Assembly: GCF_004403395.1 (NCBI RefSeq) | Contig: NZ_SOGN01000035.1 | Span: 344,036 to 408,035, forward strand | Length of the DNA: 64,000 nt | Direction: 5' to 3' | Source of the DNA: Cryobacterium cheniae | GTDB lineage: Bacteria; Actinomycetota; Actinomycetes; Actinomycetales; Microbacteriaceae | Part shown: piece after piece, positions 33,063 through 45,588 of the stretch | Position numbering within the stretch: position 1 is the stretch's first letter | How the letters are laid out: every line of letters starts with the position of its first letter | Program-made: the position numbers and the translations under genes | The notes under the pieces: generated by a model | The model's input: only the letters and a program-made list of their open reading frames with translations | Databases searched by the model: none | What the model was told of the DNA's origin: nothing

Positions 33063-33259
33063 GGTCCTCCTCGAAAAGACTTGGGAACACTCATTCACGC
33101 GGCAACGACACGCAATGCCGGGGAGAGTGCGTCTGTGGACGCCGGACAGCGACGACCGGTTCAGAAACCGGGAGCGAAGCAGCCGGCGGAACGCGGTGGC
33201 GCCGCTCTCATCCTACGTCGCCCGTCGGGCGCCGCCGCGCGGTCCCGCCCCGGCATCCG

Positions 33260-33688
33260 TTACCCGGCACTGATCCCGAACAGGCCGATGATCACGGCCA
33301 TCAGCAGCAGGGTGACCAGTTCGTGGGCGATGTTGAGCACGGTCAGTCCGGAGGGGCGGCGGTCGAAGGCGTCGTGGGTGACCATGCGGGCGGCGGTGAA
33401 CCCGGCCCAGAGGATCACGGCCGTCAGCAGGGCGTTGACCAGGAAGTCGCCGCCGTAGAACGCCTGTGCGATCGCGGCGGCGCCGGCCAGCACCCAGGCG
33501 GTGATGAAGCTGACGATGACGGTGACGACCAGCGGCGCGGTGGAGCCCGTGCGCGTGCTTTCCTCGTCGTGGCCGACCGCTTTCATCCAGTAGGTGCCGA
33601 ACACCCGTCGGGAGTACCAGATCGCACCGACGACCATGCTGGATGCGGTGGCCAGGAGCACGGCCCAGATGTTGATTTCGGGAACCAT
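33260..33688 (-). CDS. DUF1761 family membrane protein
   Basis: A 142-residue protein with four predicted helices. The N-terminus 'NIWAVLLATASSMVVGAIWYSRRVFGTYWMKAVG' is characteristic of DUF1761, whose function is unknown. ATG 33688 has aggacc about 6 nt upstream. It follows the thioredoxin-domain gene by 29 nt on the same strand and may share its transcript. Confidence 0.9.
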   Translation of the reverse strand: MVPEINIWAVLLATASSMVVGAIWYSRRVFGTYWMKAVGHDEESTRTGSTAPLVVTVIVSFITAWVLAGAAAIAQAFYGGDFLVNALLTAVILWAGFTAARMVTHDAFDRRPSGLTVLNIAHELVTLLLMAVIIGLFGISAG

Positions 33689-33717
33689 TGCAGCGGTCCT
33701 TTCGGTTGGTTGTCGGC

Positions 33718-35697
<1,980 letters not shown>

Positions 35698-35733
35698 GCC
35701 TCCATTGTGCCGCTGCCCCCGCTCTGCCGCTCC

Positions 35734-35747
35734 CGCCGAACCGTGAG
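35734..35747. repeat. Solo arm of the 36524 palindrome
   Basis: cgccgaaccgtgag is identical to part of the left arm at 36527-36540. It lies in the 67-bp gap between pnuC and the thioredoxin-domain gene. Confidence 0.7.
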
Positions 35748-35764
35748 GTGAACTCCTCGTCCGG

Positions 35765-36448
35765 TCAGGAGCGGGCGGTCGCCAGGTCGACGGCGAGGGC
35801 CCCGCGGGCGCGGCGCTGCACCCGCATCCAGATGAAGAAGCCGGCCAGGGTGAACGCGCCGTAGAAGATGTAGAGGACGGCGGAGGCGTAGTAGCCGGCG
35901 CTGAGCAGCAAGGGCACCCCGACGATGTCGACGGCCACCCAGATCAGCCAGAATTCGGTCCAGCCTTTCGCCATCCCGTACGTGGCCAGCAGTGAGCCGG
36001 TGAAGATCCAGGCATCGGCCCAGACCGGCTCGAACGAGCCGAGCGCCCGGAACACCGGGGTGAGCACCAGGGTGCCCACGATGAGCCCGAGTCCGAGCAG
36101 GATGCGCGCGCGAGCACCGGCCCAGTGCGGGGCGACGGCATCCTGCGCCACCCCGCGGCGATGCTGCGACCACTGGATCCAGCCGAAGATCGACACGATG
36201 ATGAACATGATCTGCCGCCCAGCCTGGCCGAGCAGATTGACCGGGTTGGGGGTGCCGAAGACGGCGCCGAGGAACACCGTGAACAGCAGCACGTTCCCCG
36301 CGATTCCGACCGGCCAGGCCCACACCTTGCGGCGCATCCCGCCGACGGCGCTCAGGATGCCGAACGCGTTGCCGACGATCTCCCGCCAGAGAATCGTCTG
36401 GGTACCGATCTGCAGCTGTGCGTCGAAAAGCCACTCGATCGGGTTCAT
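35765..36448 (-). CDS. pnuC: Nicotinamide mononucleotide/riboside transporter PnuC
   Basis: A 227-residue membrane protein with about seven helices. PnuC hallmarks include '[31 protein letters not shown]', 'GWIQW' and '[18 protein letters not shown]'. PnuC proteins import nicotinamide riboside for NAD synthesis by facilitated diffusion. No NiaR-type site or riboswitch was recognised upstream. It lies 67 bp upstream of the thioredoxin-domain gene on the same strand. Confidence 0.93.
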   Translation of the reverse strand: MNPIEWLFDAQLQIGTQTILWREIVGNAFGILSAVGGMRRKVWAWPVGIAGNVLLFTVFLGAVFGTPNPVNLLGQAGRQIMFIIVSIFGWIQWSQHRRGVAQDAVAPHWAGARARILLGLGLIVGTLVLTPVFRALGSFEPVWADAWIFTGSLLATYGMAKGWTEFWLIWVAVDIVGVPLLLSAGYYASAVLYIFYGAFTLAGFFIWMRVQRRARGALAVDLATARS

Positions 36449-36523
36449 CCGTCATCTTCCTCGCCGGGCGGTTCTCGCCCTCCCCAACTTAACCCCCTGG
36501 CCGGACTGCTTTTTCCCCGGCAC

Positions 36524-36592
36524 CCTCGCCGAACCGTGAGTTTCGCCCCTCCGGAGGCCCGTCAGAGAATGCTTTCTCACGGTTCGGCGAGG
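36524..36592. repeat. 69-bp palindromic element (17-bp perfect arms)
   Basis: cctcgccgaaccgtgag (36524-36540) and ctcacggttcggcgagg (36576-36592) are perfect inverted repeats around a 35-nt loop. The 14-nt arm segment cgccgaaccgtgag recurs alone at 35734-35747. It lies between pnuC and the aldo/keto reductase, downstream of the latter, and could terminate transcription. Confidence 0.85.
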
Positions 36593-36620
36593 TGTTTTCG
36601 GCGCCGGCAGGGCGCAACGG

Positions 36621-37463
<843 letters not shown>

Positions 37464-37545
37464 CTAGGTCGGGGCAGCTACGCGAGTCTGGGCAGCATCC
37501 ACCGTTCACCGCACGGTCACACGGAGGTCATACGATAGAAGGCTC

Positions 37546-40500
37546 ATGATCCCCGTCGACATCACCTACCCGCCCGAGCTTCCAGTCAGCCAGCGCCGGG
37601 AGGACATCGCCCGCGCCATCCGTGACAACCAGGTGGTCATCGTCGCCGGGGCGACGGGCTCCGGCAAGACCACCCAGCTGCCGAAGATCTGCCTGGAACT
37701 GGGCCGGGAGAACATCGGTCACACCCAGCCCCGCCGGCTCGCCGCGCGCACGATCGCGGAGCGCATCGCCGAGGAGCTCGGCCAGGAGGTCGGCCAGACG
37801 GTCGGCTACCAGGTGCGGTTCACCGACCAGGTCGGCCCGAACACCCGGATCAAGCTGATGACCGACGGCATCCTGCTCAACGAGATGCATCGCGACCGGA
37901 TGCTCCGCAAATACGACACGATCATCATCGACGAGGCTCACGAGCGCAGCCTCAACATCGACTTCCTGCTCGGCTACCTGCGACAGCTGCTGCCGCAGCG
38001 CCCCGACCTCAAGCTCATCATCACCTCCGCGACGATCGACCCGCAGAGTTTCGCCGAGCATTTCGCCGCGCCCGACGGCACGCCGGCCCCGATCATCGAG
38101 GTCTCCGGGCGCACCTACCCGGTGGAGATCCGCTACCGCCCGCTGGTCGCCGAGGCGATGGACGGCGACGACGACGACACGACGGATGCCGCGCCCACGG
38201 TCGACCGGGACTACATCGAGGGGATCTCCGCCGCGCTCGACGAGCTCGACCGGGAGTCCAGCGGTGACGTTCTGGTCTTCCTCAGCGGCGAGACCGAGAT
38301 CCGGGATGCCGCGGACGCCCTGCAGGGCAAGTACGCCTCCTCGGGGCGCACGAGTCCCACCGAGATCCTGCCGCTCTACGGCCGGCTCTCGTCCGCCGAC
38401 CAGCACAAGGTGTTCCAGCCGTCGAAGGTCGCCGGTGTGCGGCGCCGGATCGTGCTGGCCACGAACGTGGCGGAGACCAGCCTGACCGTGCCGGGCATCC
38501 GTTACGTCATCGACGCCGGGACCGCGCGGATCAGCCGGTACAGCGTGCGCTCGAAGGTGCAGCGACTGCCGATCGAAGCCATCTCGCAGGCATCCGCGAA
38601 CCAACGCTCGGGCCGGAGCGGCCGCACCAGCGACGGCATCGCCATCCGCCTCTACTCGGAGGAGGACTTCACCCGCCGCCCCGAGTACACCGAGCCGGAG
38701 GTGCTGCGCACGAATCTGGCCGCGGTCATCCTGCAGATGATCTCGCTCGGCCTCGGCGACATCGCCGCGTTCCCGTTCCTCACCCCGCCCGACTCGCGCG
38801 GCATCAAGGACGGTCTGGACCTGCTCGCCGAGCTCGGCGCGGTGGCCGCTGTCACCACCGGCCAGAAATCCGGCATCTCCAAACTGACGCGAATCGGGCA
38901 GCAGCTTGCGAAGCTGCCGATCGACCCACGGTTCGGGCGGATGGTGATCGAATCGAAGACGCAGGCGGTGAGCCGCGAGGTGATGGTGATCGTCTCCGGG
39001 CTCACCATTCAGGACCCGCGCGAACGGCCGCTCGAGCGCCGCGCGCAGGCCGACCAGCAGCACGCCCGGTTCACCGACCCGACCAGCGACTTCCTCAGCC
39101 TGCTGAACCTCTGGAACTACCTGGAGACGCAGCAGAAGGAGCTCGGTTCCAGCGCGTTCCGGCGCCTGTGCAAGAACGAGTTCCTCAACTACCTGCGGGT
39201 GCGCGAGTGGCAGGACGTCTACAAGCAGCTGCGCCAGATGGCCAAGCCGCTCGGCCTGCACATCGGTGATCCCAGCGTGAATCCCGACGGCATCCACCGC
39301 TCGCTCCTGGCCGGGCTGCTGTCCCACATCGGGCTCAAGGACACCGCCAAGAAGGACTACATCGGCGCGCGCCAGCAGCGGTTCGTGATCTTCCCGGGCT
39401 CGGCGCTGGCGAAGAAGCAGCCGAACGCCGTGATGAGCGCGGAACTGGTCGAAACCAGCCGCCTCTTCGCCCGGATGAACGCGGTCGTCGACCCGGCCTG
39501 GGCCGAGCCGCTCGCCGGGGACCTCTGCAAGCGCAGCTACTCCGAACCGCACTGGGAGAAGAAGCAGGGCGCGGTCGTCGCCTACGAACGGGTCACCCTC
39601 TACGGGGTGCCGATCGTGCCGCGCCGCCGAATCCAATTCTCCCGGGTCGACCCGGCGTACGCCCGCGACCTGTTCATCCGGCACGCCCTGGTCGAGGGCG
39701 AATGGGACCTCGACCGCATCGACCAGCGGGTCACCGCCTTCGACCGGGCGAACACGAGCCTGCGCAAGGAACTCGCCGAGCTGGAGGAGCGCACGCGGCG
39801 CCGCGACATCCTCTTCGACGACGAGGCCGTCTTCGAGTTCTACCAGAAACGCATTCCCGCCGACGTCTGTTCCACGCGCACGTTCGAGACCTGGTGGCGC
39901 CAGGCGCGCACCCAGACGCCCGACCTGCTCACGATGACCGCCGAGGCGCTGGTCCCCGAGGACGCGCCGGAGATCGACGAGGCCGTGTTCCCCCCGATCT
40001 GGCGCCAGGGCGACCAGAAGTTCACGCTCAGCTACCGGTTCGAGCCGGGCGCGGACGACGACGGCGTGGCCGTGCAGATCCCGCTGGCCCTGCTCGCCCG
40101 GCTCTCCCCCACCGGTTTCGACTGGCAGGTGCCGGGACTCCGCGCCGATCTGGTCACGGCCCTGATCAAGTCGCTGCCGAAGAGCATCCGTCGCAACGTG
40201 GTGCCGGCGGGCGACTGGGCGAAGCGGCTGCTGAACGAGCTGCCGCCGGCGCCGGGAGAAGTGTCGCCCGGGGTCTCGGGCGGCTCGATGTTCGACCGGG
40301 ACGACGCGCCCTTCACCGAGACGCTCGCCGCCCTGATCCAGAAACTCACCTACGTGCCGGTGACGGCGACCGACTTCGAGCTGGTCCGGGTGCCGTCCCA
40401 CCTTCGCATGACGTTCCGCGTCGTCGACGAACGCGGTCGCCCGATCGCCTCCGGCAAGGACCTCCTCGAGCTGCAGCGCCGGCTCGGCACCCAGGCCCGG

Positions 40501-41409
40501 GAGAGCGTCGCCGCGGCATCCGCTGCCACCCCCACCAATGCGATCGAGCGCTCCGGGCTCACCACCTGGGACTTCCCGGAGCTGCCCCGCTTCCTCGACA
40601 CCAAGCAGGGCGACAACACCATCCGCGGCTACCCGACCCTGGTCGACGAGGGCACCTCGGTCGCGATCCGTATGATGAGCACGGAGGCCGAGCAGACCCG
40701 CACCCTGCCGGGTGGTGTGCGCCGCCTGCTGCTGCTCGCCACACCTTCCCCGGTCGCCTACGTGCAGCAGCACCTCACCGGCGCCGAGAAGCTCAGCCTG
40801 GCCACCAGCCCGTACCGCAGCACCCAGGCGCTGTTCGACGACTGCCTCGCCGCGAGCGTCGACGACGTGCTCTTCCGGGTGAAGCCGGGTGGCCAGGTGT
40901 TCATGCGCGCCGAATTCGACACCATCCGCGACCGGGTGTCCGGCGTGGTGATGGACTCCATGTTCGACACGGTCGGCCTCGTCGCCCGCATCCTCGCCGC
41001 CGCCCGCACCGCCGACAAGGCGCTCAAGGCATCCACCAGCATGGCCCTGCTCCCCGCACTGACGGATGCCCGCGCTCAGCTGGCCGGGCTCGTCTACCCC
41101 GGTTTCGTGAGCGCCACCGGTCTCGTGCAGCTGCGTCACCTGCCGCGCTACCTGACCGGCATCACCGCCCGCATCGTGAAGCTCGGCGACAATCCCAGCC
41201 GCGACCGGGTCTGGATGAACGAGAGCCAGACGGCCACGGGCCGGTTCGAGGAGGCCGGCGGCAAGATCCCCCTGCAGGCGAACGCGGCCGCCAACCTGGT
41301 GCGCGCCCGCTGGCTGATCGAGGAACTGCGGATCAGCCTCTTCGCCCAGGAGCTCAAGGCCGCGGAGCCCGTCTCCCTGCAGCGCATCCACAAGGCGCTG
41401 ACCGGCTGA
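37546..41409 (+). CDS. hrpA: ATP-dependent RNA helicase HrpA
   Basis: A 1287-residue DEAH-box helicase of full HrpA length. Motif I is 'GATGSGKTTQ' (35-44), motif II DEAH (129-132), motif III 'ITSATID', and motif VI 'QRSGRSGR'. The helicase-associated winged-helix/ratchet domains and the long HrpA-specific C-terminal DUF3418 region follow. HrpA resolves stalled ribosomes and processes mRNAs in other bacteria. It is cytoplasmic, stand-alone and followed by a large palindrome. Confidence 0.96.
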   Translation: MIPVDITYPPELPVSQRREDIARAIRDNQVVIVAGATGSGKTTQLPKICLELGRENIGHTQPRRLAARTIAERIAEELGQEVGQTVGYQVRFTDQVGPNTRIKLMTDGILLNEMHRDRMLRKYDTIIIDEAHERSLNIDFLLGYLRQLLPQRPDLKLIITSATIDPQSFAEHFAAPDGTPAPIIEVSGRTYPVEIRYRPLVAEAMDGDDDDTTDAAPTVDRDYIEGISAALDELDRESSGDVLVFLSGETEIRDAADALQGKYASSGRTSPTEILPLYGRLSSADQHKVFQPSKVAGVRRRIVLATNVAETSLTVPGIRYVIDAGTARISRYSVRSKVQRLPIEAISQASANQRSGRSGRTSDGIAIRLYSEEDFTRRPEYTEPEVLRTNLAAVILQMISLGLGDIAAFPFLTPPDSRGIKDGLDLLAELGAVAAVTTGQKSGISKLTRIGQQLAKLPIDPRFGRMVIESKTQAVSREVMVIVSGLTIQDPRERPLERRAQADQQHARFTDPTSDFLSLLNLWNYLETQQKELGSSAFRRLCKNEFLNYLRVREWQDVYKQLRQMAKPLGLHIGDPSVNPDGIHRSLLAGLLSHIGLKDTAKKDYIGARQQRFVIFPGSALAKKQPNAVMSAELVETSRLFARMNAVVDPAWAEPLAGDLCKRSYSEPHWEKKQGAVVAYERVTLYGVPIVPRRRIQFSRVDPAYARDLFIRHALVEGEWDLDRIDQRVTAFDRANTSLRKELAELEERTRRRDILFDDEAVFEFYQKRIPADVCSTRTFETWWRQARTQTPDLLTMTAEALVPEDAPEIDEAVFPPIWRQGDQKFTLSYRFEPGADDDGVAVQIPLALLARLSPTGFDWQVPGLRADLVTALIKSLPKSIRRNVVPAGDWAKRLLNELPPAPGEVSPGVSGGSMFDRDDAPFTETLAALIQKLTYVPVTATDFELVRVPSHLRMTFRVVDERGRPIASGKDLLELQRRLGTQARESVAAASAATPTNAIERSGLTTWDFPELPRFLDTKQGDNTIRGYPTLVDEGTSVAIRMMSTEAEQTRTLPGGVRRLLLLATPSPVAYVQQHLTGAEKLSLATSPYRSTQALFDDCLAASVDDVLFRVKPGGQVFMRAEFDTIRDRVSGVVMDSMFDTVGLVARILAAARTADKALKASTSMALLPALTDARAQLAGLVYPGFVSATGLVQLRHLPRYLTGITARIVKLGDNPSRDRVWMNESQTATGRFEEAGGKIPLQANAAANLVRARWLIEELRISLFAQELKAAEPVSLQRIHKALTG

Positions 41410-41424
41410 CGCCGCCCGCCGTCT

Positions 41425-41488
41425 CGGTGAGACGACAGCTGTGAGGGGTTGGGGCATCCGCGCACCCCTCAGCGATCTCGTTTCACCG
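41425..41488. terminator. Nested palindrome downstream of hrpA
   Basis: The outer arms cggtgagacga (41425-41435) and tcgtttcaccg (41478-41488) pair at 10 of 11 positions. The inner arms tgaggggt (41442-41449) and acccctca (41464-41471) are perfect. A cctttt stretch follows, so hrpA termination is plausible. The 28-nt inner core is shared in length and ends with the palindrome at 47743. Confidence 0.7.
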
Positions 41489-41529
41489 ACCTTTTCCTTC
41501 AAGCGGGAGCGCTCGCCTAGGCTGGAGGC

Positions 41530-42540
41530 ATGGAATTCCGCTATCTCGGTTCATCAGGCCTGAAAATCTCTGAAATCACCTACGGCAACTGGCTCACCCA
41601 CGGTTCGCAGGTCGAGAACGACATCGCCACGCAGTGCGTGCATGCCGCCCTCGACGTCGGGATCACCAGCTTCGACACCGCCGACGTCTACGCCAACACC
41701 AAGGCGGAGTCCGTTCTCGGCGACGCCCTCAAGGGCCAGCGCCGCGAAAGCCTCGAAATCTTCACCAAGGTCTACTGGCCCACCGGGCCGCGCGGCCACA
41801 ACGACGTCGGATTGTCCCGCAAACACATCATGGAGTCGATCGACGGCTCGCTGACCCGGCTGCAGACCGACTACGTCGACCTCTACCAGGCGCACCGCTT
41901 CGACACCGAGACCCCGCTGGAAGAGACGATGCAGGCCTTCGCCGACATCGTTCGGCAGGGCAAGGCGCTGTACATCGGCGTCAGCGAGTGGACCGCCGCG
42001 CAACTCCGCGCCGGCCACGCCCTCTCGAAGGAGCTGGGCTTCAACCTGATCTCGAGCCAGCCGCAGTACTCGATGCTCTGGCGTGTCATCGAAGACGAGG
42101 TCGTGCCGACCTCACGCGAGCTCGGCATCGGCCAGATCGTCTGGTCCCCGGTGGCCCAGGGTGTGCTCACCGGCAAGTACAAGGTGGGCCAGACCCCGCC
42201 GGCCGGCTCGCGCGCCACCGACCTCAAGGGCGGTGCCGACATGATCAGCCGCTTCATGAACGACGACGTACTCACCCGGGTGCAGAAGCTCGAGCCGATC
42301 GCCGCCGACCTGAACCTGTCGATGGCGCAGCTGGCCGTGGCCTGGGTGTTGCAGAACGACAACGTCTCGGCCGCCCTCGTCGGAGCCTCCCGCCCGGAGC
42401 AGGTGCGCGAGAACGTCAAGGCCGCGGGCGTGAAAATCCCGGCCGAGAGCATGAAGCAGATCGACGAGGTGCTCGGCGACGCCGTGGAGCACGACTCCGC
42501 GATGACCTCGGCCACCGCACCGCAGAGCCGCCCGGCGTAA
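41530..42540 (+). CDS. Aldo/keto reductase (voltage-channel beta-subunit-like subfamily)
   Basis: A 336-residue AKR. It starts 'MEFRYLGSSGLKISEITYGNW' and has 'GITSFDTADVYANTKAE' (Asp, Tyr), 'EIFTKVYW' (Lys) and 'YQAHRFD' (His). 'LVGASRPEQVRENVKA' binds the cofactor phosphate. The subfamily (YghZ/Kv-beta-like) reduces small aldehydes such as methylglyoxal. It is a separate gene between two palindromic elements. Confidence 0.93.
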   Translation: MEFRYLGSSGLKISEITYGNWLTHGSQVENDIATQCVHAALDVGITSFDTADVYANTKAESVLGDALKGQRRESLEIFTKVYWPTGPRGHNDVGLSRKHIMESIDGSLTRLQTDYVDLYQAHRFDTETPLEETMQAFADIVRQGKALYIGVSEWTAAQLRAGHALSKELGFNLISSQPQYSMLWRVIEDEVVPTSRELGIGQIVWSPVAQGVLTGKYKVGQTPPAGSRATDLKGGADMISRFMNDDVLTRVQKLEPIAADLNLSMAQLAVAWVLQNDNVSAALVGASRPEQVRENVKAAGVKIPAESMKQIDEVLGDAVEHDSAMTSATAPQSRPA

Positions 42541-42566
42541 CGAGAGCGGTCGGCCTCAACGACAAT

Positions 42567-42620
42567 CGCCGTTCGTTCCGAGAACCGCCGCAGCTGCGGG
42601 GACTCTCGGAACGAACGGCG
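42567..42620. terminator. Perfect 17-bp-arm palindrome between convergent genes
   Basis: cgccgttcgttccgaga (42567-42583) and tctcggaacgaacggcg (42604-42620) are perfect inverted repeats with a 20-nt loop. It sits between the ends of the convergent aldo/keto reductase and ABC ATPase genes, the expected place for a bidirectional terminator. Confidence 0.8.
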
Positions 42621-42629
42621 TCGGTCGTG

Positions 42630-43430
42630 TTAGAGCACCTTCGACAGGAACGCCTGCGTGCGGCGGTGCTGCGGGTTGGTCAGGATTTCGTCCGGGTCGC
42701 CCGCTTCGACGACCACACCGCCATCCATGAAGACGAGCGAGTCGGCGACTTCCCGGGCGAAGCCCATCTCGTGGGTGACCACGATCATGGTCATGCCCGA
42801 TTTGGCCAGACCCTTCATCACGTCGAGCACCTCCCCGACGAGCTCAGGGTCGAGCGCGCTGGTCGGCTCGTCGAAGAGCATCAGCTTGGGCTCCATCGCA
42901 AGTGCGCGGGCGATCGCCACCCGCTGCTGCTGCCCACCGGACAGGTGCGCCGGGTAGTAGTCGGCGCGCTCCGCCAGACCCACCCGGGCCAGCAGGCCGA
43001 GCGCACTCTGCTCCACCTGGGCCTTCGGCAACCCCTTCACCCGCATCGGCGCCTCCATCACGTTCTGCAGCGCCGTCATGTGCGGGAACAGGTTGAACCG
43101 CTGGAAGACCATGCCGATGTCCCGACGCTGCCGGGCCGCTTCCTTGGGTGCCATCTCGTAGAGCTTGCCGCTGATCTCCCGATAGCCGATCAGCTCACCG
43201 TCCACGCTGAGCCGGCCCGCGGAGAGCACCTCCAGGTGGTTGATGCAGCGCAGGAACGTGGACTTGCCGGACCCGCTGGGCCCGACCAGGCACATCACCT
43301 CCCCGCGCTTCACCTCGAGCGAGATGCCCTTGAGCACCTCGTTCGAGCCGAAACTCTTCGAAACCTGGTCGGCCAGGACCATGGGGGGAATCGTGACGGA
43401 TGCCCCGGCCCCCGTGTTCACGTCGGTCAT
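42630..43430 (-). CDS. Amino acid ABC transporter ATP-binding protein
   Basis: A 266-residue ATPase of the polar amino acid (GlnQ/HisP-like) type. Walker A is 'GPSGSGKST', the signature '[15 protein letters not shown]', Walker B '[12 protein letters not shown]', and '[25 protein letters not shown]' the switch His. The N-terminal 17 residues are non-conserved. ATG 43430 overlaps the permease stop by 4 nt. It energises the importer encoded just upstream. Confidence 0.95.
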   Translation of the reverse strand: MTDVNTGAGASVTIPPMVLADQVSKSFGSNEVLKGISLEVKRGEVMCLVGPSGSGKSTFLRCINHLEVLSAGRLSVDGELIGYREISGKLYEMAPKEAARQRRDIGMVFQRFNLFPHMTALQNVMEAPMRVKGLPKAQVEQSALGLLARVGLAERADYYPAHLSGGQQQRVAIARALAMEPKLMLFDEPTSALDPELVGEVLDVMKGLAKSGMTMIVVTHEMGFAREVADSLVFMDGGVVVEAGDPDEILTNPQHRRTQAFLSKVL

Positions 43431-44494
43431 TTCGCGTCTCCGGGTCCGAGGTCGACAGGCCCAGAGTCTCTGGGCTGCGGTGGGGTGGGCGGCGTGCCAC
43501 CGGGCGCGGGGCGCACCACGGTCGGCTGGTTACCGCCGATCACCGGGAGCGTGCCCGTGATCGCCCCGGTCTGGGTGGATACCTTGCGGTCGGGCTGCCG
43601 GTCGCCGACGCCGCGGGCGAACCGCTTCTCGAGGAAGTGCTGGCCGACCATCAGGATCGAGGTGAAGAAGAGGTACCAGATCGACGCGACGATGAGCATC
43701 GGGATCGGGTTGAACGTCTCCGCGGAGATGTCCCGGGACCGCGTGTACAGGTCGAAGCTGTACGGCACGGCCGTGACCAGCGACGTGGTCTTCAGCATCG
43801 AGATCACCTCGTTGCCGGTCGGCGGGATGATCACCCGCATGGACTGGGGCAGCACGACCCGCGACATGGTCTGGAACCAGCTCATGCCCAGCGCCGTCGC
43901 GGCTTCGTCCTGACCCTTGTCCACCGAGAGCAGGCCGGCCCGCACGATCTCCGCCATGTAGGCGGCTTCGTTGAGGGCCAGGCCGATGATGGCGAGGGTG
44001 AAGGTGTTCAGGGCGGCGTTGGTCTCGAAGGAGTACCACGGCTCCAGGAACGGGATGCCGATGTCGATGCTCTGGTAGATGATCGAAATGAGACCCCAGA
44101 ACACGAGCTGCACGTACACCGGGGTGCCGCGGAAGATCCAGAGGTAGAACCAGGCGAGGCTCTTCACCACCGGGTTCGGCGTCAGGCGCATCACGGCCAG
44201 GACCACTCCGAGTGCGATGGCGAGGACCATCGAGTACACAGTGAGCTGGAGCGTGTTCAGCGCCGCCTGGGTGATGCGGCGGTCGAAGACGTACTGGGCG
44301 ACGGCCGGCCAGTCGTAGGCCGGGCGACCGGCCGCGTCGATGATGAACAGCACGAAGACGATGATGAGCGCCACGGCGAACACATTGCGCCAGGGATGAC
44401 GGAGCCGGATGGCCTTGATCGGCTCCGTGTCGCCGGTGCCCTCCGGTGGCGGGGTTGCCCCCGCCACCGGACGGATCGGGTCATTGCTGCTCAT
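43427..44494 (-). CDS. Amino acid ABC transporter permease
   Basis: A 355-residue permease of the His/Glu/Gln/Arg/opine family with about five helices. The permease core runs '[29 protein letters not shown]' to '[32 protein letters not shown]'. N- and C-terminal tails are cytoplasmic; the C-terminal tail is Pro/Thr-rich (about 50 residues), longer than usual. ATG 44494 lies 2 nt past the binding-protein stop. It is part of a three-gene operon: binding protein, permease, ATPase. Confidence 0.94.
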   Translation of the reverse strand: MSSNDPIRPVAGATPPPEGTGDTEPIKAIRLRHPWRNVFAVALIIVFVLFIIDAAGRPAYDWPAVAQYVFDRRITQAALNTLQLTVYSMVLAIALGVVLAVMRLTPNPVVKSLAWFYLWIFRGTPVYVQLVFWGLISIIYQSIDIGIPFLEPWYSFETNAALNTFTLAIIGLALNEAAYMAEIVRAGLLSVDKGQDEAATALGMSWFQTMSRVVLPQSMRVIIPPTGNEVISMLKTTSLVTAVPYSFDLYTRSRDISAETFNPIPMLIVASIWYLFFTSILMVGQHFLEKRFARGVGDRQPDRKVSTQTGAITGTLPVIGGNQPTVVRPAPGGTPPTPPQPRDSGPVDLGPGDAK

Positions 44495-44496
44495 GG

Positions 44497-45396
44497 TCAA
44501 CCGTTCGCGGCGGCGTTGATCGTGATCTCGTCGATACCGCCGTCGGCCACGCCCCAGTCGTCGAGGATCTTGCCGTAGGAGCCGTCGTCGACCATCGACT
44601 GCAGCGCAGCCTGGACTGCTTCGCCGAGTCCGGAATCCTTCCCGACCGCGACACCGTACGGCGCCACGTCGAAGGTCTCGCCGGCCGGCTGCAGTTTGCC
44701 CTTGGTCTGGGCGATCGCATACAGCGTGACCGGGGAGTCGGCGCTGAGCGCGTCGGCCTGGCCCAGAACCACGGCGTTGGTCGCGGCATCCTGCGTGTCG
44801 TACTGCAGCTTTTCGATCGCCGGTTTGCCGGCGGCGACACAGGCCTCGCTCTTGGCGGGCACCTCGTCGGTGTCCTCATAGGTGGTGGCCTGCACGGCGA
44901 CCTTGAGGCCGCAGGCGTCGTCGGGGTCGACGTCGTTGCCGACGGCGGAGGCCCACTGGATGCCGGCCGTGTAGTAGTTGACGAAGTCGACCTGCTTCTG
45001 GCGCTCGACGGTGTCGGTGAACGACGACATGCCGATGTTCACCTTTTCGCCGGTGACGCTCGGGATGATGTTGTCGAACTTGGAGACCTGGAATTCGGGG
45101 GTCAGGCCGAGCTTGGCGGCGATGCCCTCGGCCAGTTCGATGCCCCAGCCGATCGGCTCGCCGGCCTCGTCCTTGAACTCGTTCGGCGCGTAGGTCGGGT
45201 CGGTGCCGATCTTGAGCGTGCCGGAGTCGGCGACCTCGGCGGGGAGCAGCGCGGCGGCCGCGTCATCCTTTTCGATGGTGCTGGCGGATGATCCCCCGGT
45301 CGACCCGTTCGTGGAGGGAGACGAGTTGTCCACGCAGCCGGTGAGCATGAGTGCGGTGACCGCGGCGAGCGCCGGGATCAGGTATTTTGCGCGCAT
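44497..45396 (-). CDS. Amino acid ABC transporter substrate-binding lipoprotein
   Basis: A 299-residue family 3 solute-binding protein. The signal peptide ends in lipobox L-T-G-C (about residue 21), followed by a Ser/Gly/Asn linker. The domain reads 'GTLKIGTDPTYAPNEFKDEAGEPIGWGIELAEGIAAKLG', the standard amino-acid-binding start, and 'MSSFTDTVERQKQVDFVNYY'. It is first in the operon. Substrate is unknown; polar amino acids or opines fit. A perfect 12-bp palindrome lies about 48 bp upstream. Confidence 0.94.
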   Translation of the reverse strand: MRAKYLIPALAAVTALMLTGCVDNSSPSTNGSTGGSSASTIEKDDAAAALLPAEVADSGTLKIGTDPTYAPNEFKDEAGEPIGWGIELAEGIAAKLGLTPEFQVSKFDNIIPSVTGEKVNIGMSSFTDTVERQKQVDFVNYYTAGIQWASAVGNDVDPDDACGLKVAVQATTYEDTDEVPAKSEACVAAGKPAIEKLQYDTQDAATNAVVLGQADALSADSPVTLYAIAQTKGKLQPAGETFDVAPYGVAVGKDSGLGEAVQAALQSMVDDGSYGKILDDWGVADGGIDEITINAAANG

Positions 45397-45443
45397 TGCG
45401 AAATCCTTCGTGGTTGTCGGATGTTGCTGGTTCGTCTTTGAGG

Positions 45444-45455
45444 TCCGTTAACGGA
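45444..45455. promoter_or_regulatory. 12-bp palindrome upstream of the amino-acid ABC operon
   Basis: tccgttaacgga is a perfect palindrome 48 bp upstream of the binding-protein start, a possible operator for an unidentified regulator. Confidence 0.4.
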
Positions 45456-45588
45456 ATACGACACAGGTGAGCATATAACAGCTCGCTCACGCGGATTCCG
45501 TGCGCAGATAACGTTTTAGGCCACGCCTATTGAGCGTGGGCGGGTCTCCTCCCCTCCAGTATGCCCACGCGCGTGTTTCGGGCGGATT

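Noticed and set aside
36449..36620. Riboswitch or NAD-related operator upstream of pnuC
   Set aside because: Only a long palindrome was found; no recognisable NAD-II, PnuC-type preQ1/thiamine or NiaR-like motif was seen.
37528..41502. A very long open frame on the minus strand opposite hrpA
   Set aside because: It is antisense to a full-length helicase with all motifs. Its translation is Gly/Arg/Val/Asp-rich without domains, a known artefact of high-GC DNA.
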